From positions 15,686,001 to 15,750,000 of the forward strand of contig CM114274.1 of NCBI GenBank assembly GCA_050084515.1: DNA of 64,000 nt, given 5' to 3'. Position numbers and translations under genes: made by a program. This DNA is from Blasia pusilla (Eukaryota; Marchantiophyta; Marchantiopsida; Blasiales). The notes under the pieces are model-generated. The model was not told the DNA's origin. It did no database searches and saw only the letters and a program-made list of their open reading frames with translations. This document shows, one piece after another, positions 58,488 through 64,000 of this stretch (position 1 is the first letter of the stretch; each line of letters begins with the position of its first letter).

Positions 58488-58813
58488 TGTAATCATCTTT
58501 TGTTAGTCATAGTTAAGTTAGAATTTATAACATAAAGCGTATAAATGAAAAAGAATCAACCAAAAAATACATGAGATAAAAATGAGAGTGGAGGCGTACG
58601 TTAGTGAAAGAGAAGATAAGGATGAAGTTGGGACATGACAGTCCAAAGAAGATCCTCTCATGTTATAAGATTCGGACACGTGACATAAGGATAAGTAGAA
58701 TTAATTTGTCTTAATTGTACCTATCTCTAAGTATATAAAGGAAGAGGAGATGCCTCGAAAGATATTCTAGTTTTGAGCAACTTTAGAGTGGTTCCGTGAG
58801 CAGGAGAATAATA
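58488..58813 (+). repeat. Solo LTR of chromovirus family
   Basis: Starts TGTAATCATCTTTTGTTAGT and ends near GTGAGCAGGAGAATAATA. It matches the LTR at 45829-46183 in opposite orientation, including CTATCTCTAAGTATATAAAG with the TATA box, GAAGATCCTCTCATG and GTGGTTCCGTGAGC. No internal element DNA follows, so it is a solo LTR from recombination. Flanks show no clear target-site duplication; the ends have drifted. Confidence 0.85.
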
Positions 58814-58819
58814 TATAGT

Positions 58820-59585
58820 TAAAAAAAAATCTTGAATATAATTGTGTGTTATATCATCTTCAAAATATTGATGACATAGTAAATCAAAATTTGGAATGGT
58901 AGTTATGGGATTGTCTAATATTTTATATGGATCTTTAATAAAGAGACCACTATGCAAGTGTAAGGATCGGCGTTTTCAAGAGATACATGTTTAATTTTTC
59001 TTGTTACCTTTTGCTCGGATTCCTTGAGGATGATGGATGTATCTCGAGTATATCTATGGAAATTGGTTAATTATGGCCCCTACAAGCATCCATGATAATT
59101 GATTTACTCCTTCCCAATCCCCCCCTCCACACATACCTTCTCCTCTCAAAGGGCTGCAAACTTTGACACTGAACAATATAGCAGTCAACCTCACAATCTT
59201 AGTACCATAGTGTTGCATGTCATCGTGTTGCATGTAATCGGCCATGAGAGTGTATCCTTGGGAATTCTTTATATCCAAGTTTGTTATAAAAAAAATTCAT
59301 GTCACCAAATACTTTTTCCTTGGCCACCATCTTTCCACTATTTTATTAACAAAAACTTTTGTCCCGTGTGGGATATTTTTTCCATCCAAAGCGCAAAAAA
59401 AGTCAAATTCATATTATAAGACATATCCATATTTCTCAAATCTTTCTCATTAATATTGTAATTCTTAAAATAAACAGAAAATCTTTGACAAACTTCGACT
59501 CAATCGACGCCCTCTGACAAACGCAAACCTCAATTGCCTCCAAAAGTGAAGTGCCACATCTTAATCGCCCACAGAGTAGGTATGT
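58820..59585. other. AT-rich, no gene seen
   Basis: Short overlapping frames only, with no recognised motif. Confidence 0.35.
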
Positions 59586-59590
59586 TCCTC

Positions 59591-59635
59591 ATACCTCAAT
59601 AAGAATGTTCTTATAGAACATTCTTATTGAGGTAT
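59591..59635. repeat. Perfect inverted repeat, 21-bp arms
   Basis: ATACCTCAATAAGAATGTTC plus T and its reverse complement are separated by only TAT. A transcript would form a near-perfect hairpin. Function unknown. Confidence 0.97.
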
Positions 59636-60243
59636 TCAAAATCATATAAGAAATATGAATCAGAATTAGGGCCCACTTAGTAGTAGTCATAATTCTAGAA
59701 GTGGTGTTGATATTGTCTCTTCTGTTTGTGATTTTGGTCGTTTCTTGAGGTTCTTTTTTTCTTTCTATGCCTCGTGATGGGTTTCCCATTCTATTTTCTA
59801 TACATTGTTACATTTCTTTATGCTTTCAGCCGAAAGTCCTCATCTCGTCTCGACTACATGCTTGCGACAACACTCATTACTCCCCCTAGGTTTGATGGAC
59901 ATCACCATGGAAGCACGTTGGGTTTACCGGCTGGGAAGGTGTTGTTATAACCGTTACCACCGGTCTGGGTGGGTTGATTCCAGATTTTACTCGTTTTTTA
60001 TTAGGGGGTTGATTGAGGTGCGCGTTTGCCGGAGGGGGGCGATCGAGTCGAAGTTAGCAATCTTTGACGACGCCCGTAGTCACGGCCATGCGGATAGCGT
60101 TTCTGCCATATTATGACAACCCAACCTAATCAAACATCGACGCGTGGGCATCCTCTCTACGTGGTAGTGGTACGGTGTAGGGCTGGGACTGGGGCGTGGA
60201 GAGTGTGCGTGCGTCCGCGTGCCCGTGCCAACCCTGGCTTCAC

Positions 60244-60690
60244 ACCACTGCACGAGTAGCTAGGACAACAATCATTGTTCGGAGCTTCAAGTCAGTTCCG
60301 CGTGGAGCGCATCTAAACGAGTCAGTGCCAAGCTGCCAACTCTGGCCGAGTCTGGCGCTACAGACTCGGCCAGAGAGTCTAAGACTCTAAACCAGTGCTC
60401 GACAAGGATTTTTATGCATACCTCAAGGTAGTCGGCAATTTCTCCATTCTAGTCGGTTTTTTTTTATTTAAGAAAGAAAACTCACTTTTATCGTCGGTTA
60501 GTTTCCAAAACTTTCAGATTTGAACCGGAAATCGCACGTTCTCAATCGGCTGCTTGAACAAAGAATGCCGGTTCTTGCCGAGCATTGCTCTAGACCACGA
60601 CCACTACTGCACGAGCAGCTTGGACAACCATCATTGTTGGCGGTCACCGGATCCTCCGGTCAGATCTGCGTGGAGTGAATGTAAAGATAC
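60244..60690 (+). repeat. Direct repeat pair and hairpin
   Basis: A segment at 60247-60320 (CACTGCACGAGTAGCTAGGA, CAATCATTGTT, CGTGGAGCG) recurs at 60605-60685 as CTGCACGAGCAGCTTGGACA, CCATCATTGTT, CGTGGAGTG. Between them lies a perfect 15-bp hairpin CTCTGGCCGAGTCTG / CAGACTCGGCCAGAG at 60340-60375 with a 6-nt loop. Confidence 0.75.
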
Positions 60691-60699
60691 TAAACTGGC

Positions 60700-62650
60700 A
60701 CCTACTACCTACTCAAAGATTTCTTGGAACTGAGAGCGCAAACAATAAATGCACCCTATTGGATGATTGGACCTAAGGCTAAACATAACTCGTTGACGGA
60801 GTGAAACCTTCTCGTCCTTTCGGGGAGAGACAAAGATGGTGAAGCCTTTTTTCTTCCTTTTACCCTTTCTATCATAAAGCACATAGCCTTAGTTTCACTA
60901 ATAATAGCAGGAAGAAAGCATTTAAGAAAGAGGAAAAAAACTAGTGCAGCCCTCTCCTTGCAAGATGAAAGTGGCGGAGTTGAGTATCTTACCAAGAAGA
61001 TAAAGAAAGGAACATGACATATTGTGTGAGGGATTTGAAGCGACGCATTTTTAGAATAGGTATGTATGTGCAAAAAAGAGGAGTATACTACCCAGCAGAG
61101 AGGAGCACAGAACTCCAAGTCCATTTGGGATTCAAGGTTAGAAGAATAACTGATAATAGAAGAAAAGGTAAGTTGACACTAGGGTTAGATACTAGGGTAG
61201 ACTAGCTAAAAATAGGTTGGAGGAGACCTTTGGACTCGTCGGGTCAGGTTCCGGCTCTTATTTTTTGGGTTTCCATGCCCCCTCTTTTGTATCGTGATGG
61301 GTTTCCCATCCTTTTTCTACATATATATATTTTTATATATCAAAAAATTGGACTAGTGGGAAATTCACCAGGTTTCCTTTTGACGTTGTGGATGTCGATA
61401 GACAGTAGCATTCTTACGCTCGAGTATGTCCAATCAACTACGTTCACTTAATATCTGCCTGGCCATCAGAGAAGATTGATATAGTTAGCAAAGTAACACA
61501 GCGAGAGGAGGGGAGGAATGATAGTCACATCCGTGTTAACGAGATCATCTACACTAACACGGTGGAGTTACTCAGCAAAATAAGTTGCATTTTGCAACCT
61601 CCACATTTGAAATATAGTATTGTAGGGGTCGTAACCATGCCATTTGGAAAATCGTGTAATTCTTCATGTTAGAGCTAATAATCGTGGGTTATTTCATGAG
61701 GGCACCTACATCAACAAGTTAAACATCAAAGTCCTCTAGGTGCATAATAGTTCCATTTAAATTTTACAAACGGTAGATCTTCGGGCGTGGCCTTATTAGA
61801 GAGTGTCACCAACAAGATGTCGGAGACAAAAATTGTCAAGAGAAATGTTATGTGGGCAAAGTCGTGCATATGATAATGTCAAAACTCAAAAACACTCCAT
61901 AGTAGTAAAGAAAAAAAGGTCACTTAACGCTATGAGTATTCTAAATACCCTAAACACACAAAAAGTTAGTAATCTTATCACTTGTCGGATTAACATTCAT
62001 GCATGAGTCCCCAACTCTAACACCCCTCCTCAAACCTCCTAGTTAGCTCTAACACCGGCTCTACCATGAACCCCAAATGTAATGGGGGATTTTCCTCATG
62101 CTCCGACTCCTAAACTGCCATAGAAAAGTCCACCATCTTTTTCTTTCCAAAATTTCCCTTTATTTGAGACCCTAATCTTGAAGAAGAAGAAGTGCTACTC
62201 CACTCCCTTTCTCCTTACATTTTTATCTCTACTCAAAATTACTTCTCCCCTCTTTTACTAAGGGCTAAACTAGTTTATTTCGTTGGCTCAAATAGGCTAG
62301 GTATAGGCCCATCCGGCTAGTGTTGTTAGCGAAGCCGCTTGTTAGTAGGCGGTGGAGGATAAAGTCATACAGTCACTCCAACCCAAAATGCAGGCAACTC
62401 AGTAGTGAACTTTATTCTTAAGTAGTGTCCGGAGATTGTGGGGCCAGGAGTCGGTTGTTCCTGAATCCTGGGCCCACCATCTCCGGACACCGCGGCCGAC
62501 TCACAGAAAAATATGGCTCCATGAAAAACCATAAACAAACAGTGCAGTGGAGTGCGGTGACTGCTTCGGTACTCCCCTCACAGTAATCCGAGTTGATCTG
62601 GTGGGCCCGGCGATTGACCGGTACAAGAGCGACAACAGTACAAGTTTAGG
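60700..62650. other. Unassigned intergenic DNA
   Basis: The phrase CGTGATGGGTTTCCCAT occurs at about 61292 and also at 59770, marking another dispersed repeat. No coding motif recognised. Confidence 0.4.
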
Positions 62651-63710
62651 TCCCCCCTACCTGATCCCGTAGTATCCCTCAGCTCGTCAGACCGGCTGGA
62701 GGACGTTCTGCGGACAGCTTGACGGGCCTCCTGAACGTCGACTCCTCTGGCGCGGTCGTGGCTCCGCGGTCCTCCAGAGTCGGGTTAAGCCGAGACGACG
62801 TGGACAAGACAACAGCCGGGGCGTGGGGCTCCCGGAAAGCAGTCGAGTTTGGGCGGCCAGGTTTTGATAGTGCTCGAGTTGGCAGCTCTCGATTCCCAGT
62901 TTCAATGGGAGGAGAGGCCTCGGGCGGAATCAGAGTAGGGGCGTTCGGTTTCGTTTGGGTGTGTGCTTTGACCCGCAAAGGTGGCTTTGGTGTGGAGATG
63001 ATATGGTCGCAGTTGGGAGTGGGGTGTTGGTTTGATGAGTGGGAAGAAGAGGGGGAAGGAGGAGTGATTCATCCGGTGCAGGTGATCGAGTTTCTGACGA
63101 GTGTGTGGATTTCCATGGCCAGTTTCTCAAGTCGTGCAAGCTGCGAGGTTGTGGGAAGCTGTAGAGGAAGTGCGCGCGTGTTGGCAGCGAGGACGGAGGC
63201 GAGAGAGGATAGATGTATTCAGATCGTGGCGTTTCCCGATTCGGCGACAAGGTATTTTGGAGCTTCGCCTTCGCTCGGAAGAGAAAGAAAGAAACCAAAG
63301 GGTTCTGGAGTTTTGAGTGTGGGAGCTCCGAGGATGGGCTTCTGGTGTTTCTTTCGTTGTGCATGAGGACGCTTCGCTCCTGAGGTGCTCTGGATCACGA
63401 GAGCCCCAAGTCCTCTCTCTGACCAATCGAACGCGGAACGATCCGTTTTCTCATCAACTCGGCTCAGAGCAGAACAGAGCAGAGCACAGCAGGAGCTGGA
63501 GGTGGCCTGGCATTAGCATTAGTTCACCGATTCCGTTTCGCAGGTAGCGCTTGTTGGCAGCTGGCGCTATCTGAAGCTAGATGTTCATTCCCGCTCTCTA
63601 GTTCGTGCGAATTCGGCGAGCTACTGGAAGGTACTGATCGCCCATGAGTGGAGGGAGGTGTTTCCAGTTTCCGCATCAGACAAGTGAATGAGTGTAACGT
63701 ATGCATGCAG
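62650..63710 (+). promoter_or_regulatory. GC-rich upstream region of right-edge gene
   Basis: GC content rises to the highest level in the window from about 62650. Long frames on both strands (62719-63366 plus; 62930-63364 minus) overlap and show no family motif, so I treat the block as promoter, 5' UTR and first-exon territory of the gene whose exon starts at 63711. A first exon within it is likely but could not be fixed. Confidence 0.35.
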
Positions 63711-63950
63711 GTAGCCACAGCTCCTTCTTCCAGGCCGAGTGCGGAGTCGGAAGAAAGTCTATGCCCAAGAGAAAGACATGTCTACCCAAGAGAAGAGCCG
63801 GGCTCTCCTTTCAAGGAGGCGTGGGAGAAGAAGCAGAATCTGAAACGCATTGCTTCGGAGGTCGGAGTCATGGCTGCGGAGCTGCAGAATGGCCGCAGTC
63901 GCGCGGTCGCTCGAGAAGCTGCGTTGCAGGAGGAGGTGGCCAAGAGACAG
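63711..63950 (+). CDS. Coiled-coil protein exon, partial gene
   Basis: Between an acceptor (GTATGCATGCAG) and a donor (GACAG|GTGCC) lies an open 80-codon, phase-0 block: VATAPSSRPSAESEESLC, then SPFKEAWEKKQNLKRIASEV then GVMAAELQNGRSRAVAREAA and LQEEVAKRQ. The second half is highly charged and predicted to be helical or coiled coil. Codon use is GC-rich like the flanks and no stop is present. The frame also stays open to the window end, so the donor may not be used. I do not recognise the family; it is probably a host nuclear gene continuing to the right. Confidence 0.45.
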
Positions 63951-64000
63951 GTGCCTTTCCTTCGCCGCAATTTTCCGTGCCAGAAGTCCATTCGAATATC

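Noticed and set aside
59591-59635. Bacterial-type terminator
   Set aside because: Hairpin shape fits, but there is no gene upstream and the DNA is eukaryotic.
62719-63366. 215-codon plus frame and 144-codon minus frame
   Set aside because: Both exist because of high GC and few stops; neither has domain-like features, although part could be a first exon.

Overview
The window looks like nuclear DNA of a land plant from a large, transposon-rich genome. The evidence is CACTA/En-Spm transposases, Ty3/gypsy elements primed by initiator-Met tRNA (PBS TGGTATCAGAGC), small Helitrons, degenerate plant-type telomere repeats (CCCTAAA) and plant-style GT-AG introns. There are no operons, ribosome binding sites or CRISPR arrays. 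The Gag-protease style at 46-49 kb and the endonuclease-type LINE make a seed-free plant plausible, but that is a weak inference. Nearly every long reading frame belongs to a mobile element, and most are broken.

Layout. 0.1-8.2 kb: a large minus-strand CACTA element with a left terminal region, a second gene whose exons still splice in frame, and a TNP2-type transposase broken mainly by TGA codons. 8.6-12 kb: a LINE-like zinc-binding relic, two long (GA)n tracts, and a segment flanked by a 2.6-kb-spaced direct repeat that holds exon-like pieces, one resembling the end of an RRM protein. 13.2-15.4 kb: an unrecognised transposon-like ORF cluster behind tandem repeats. 15.8-16.7 kb: telomere-like array. 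17-19.4 kb: inverted pieces of a Ty3/gypsy chromovirus. 20.2-27.9 kb: several diverged copies of a ~0.6-0.9 kb repeat around a second, dead Ty3/gypsy pol. 28-31.6 kb: AT-rich and featureless.

31.6-34 kb is the one clear host gene: two exons encoding a 98-residue, single-pass membrane protein, apparently intact. 36.9-38.5 kb holds a Helitron containing an inverted copy of its own end, and the endonuclease end of a non-LTR element. 38.6-39.5 kb is a GC-rich tandem repeat. 40.8-43 kb carries the zinc finger and reverse transcriptase of the same kind of non-LTR element, cut off by a Ty3/gypsy chromovirus (43.04-46.18 kb, minus) that lacks protease, RT and RNase H. 46.2-49.1 kb is a second gag-protease element. 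50.7-52.4 kb is a ~320-bp tandem repeat. 53.5 kb has a tRNA-derived SINE-like head; 54.4-54.75 kb a Helitron with two candidate 3' ends; 58.5-58.8 kb a solo LTR of the 43-46 kb family in the opposite direction. The last 1.5 kb is GC-richer and includes one good coiled-coil exon candidate, probably part of a host gene running off the window.

I saw no defence, biosynthetic or other multi-gene system. The most notable items are the intact small membrane-protein gene, the self-inverted Helitron, the two-ended Helitron, the possible captured RRM exon, and an extra ORF between LTR and gag in the chromovirus.
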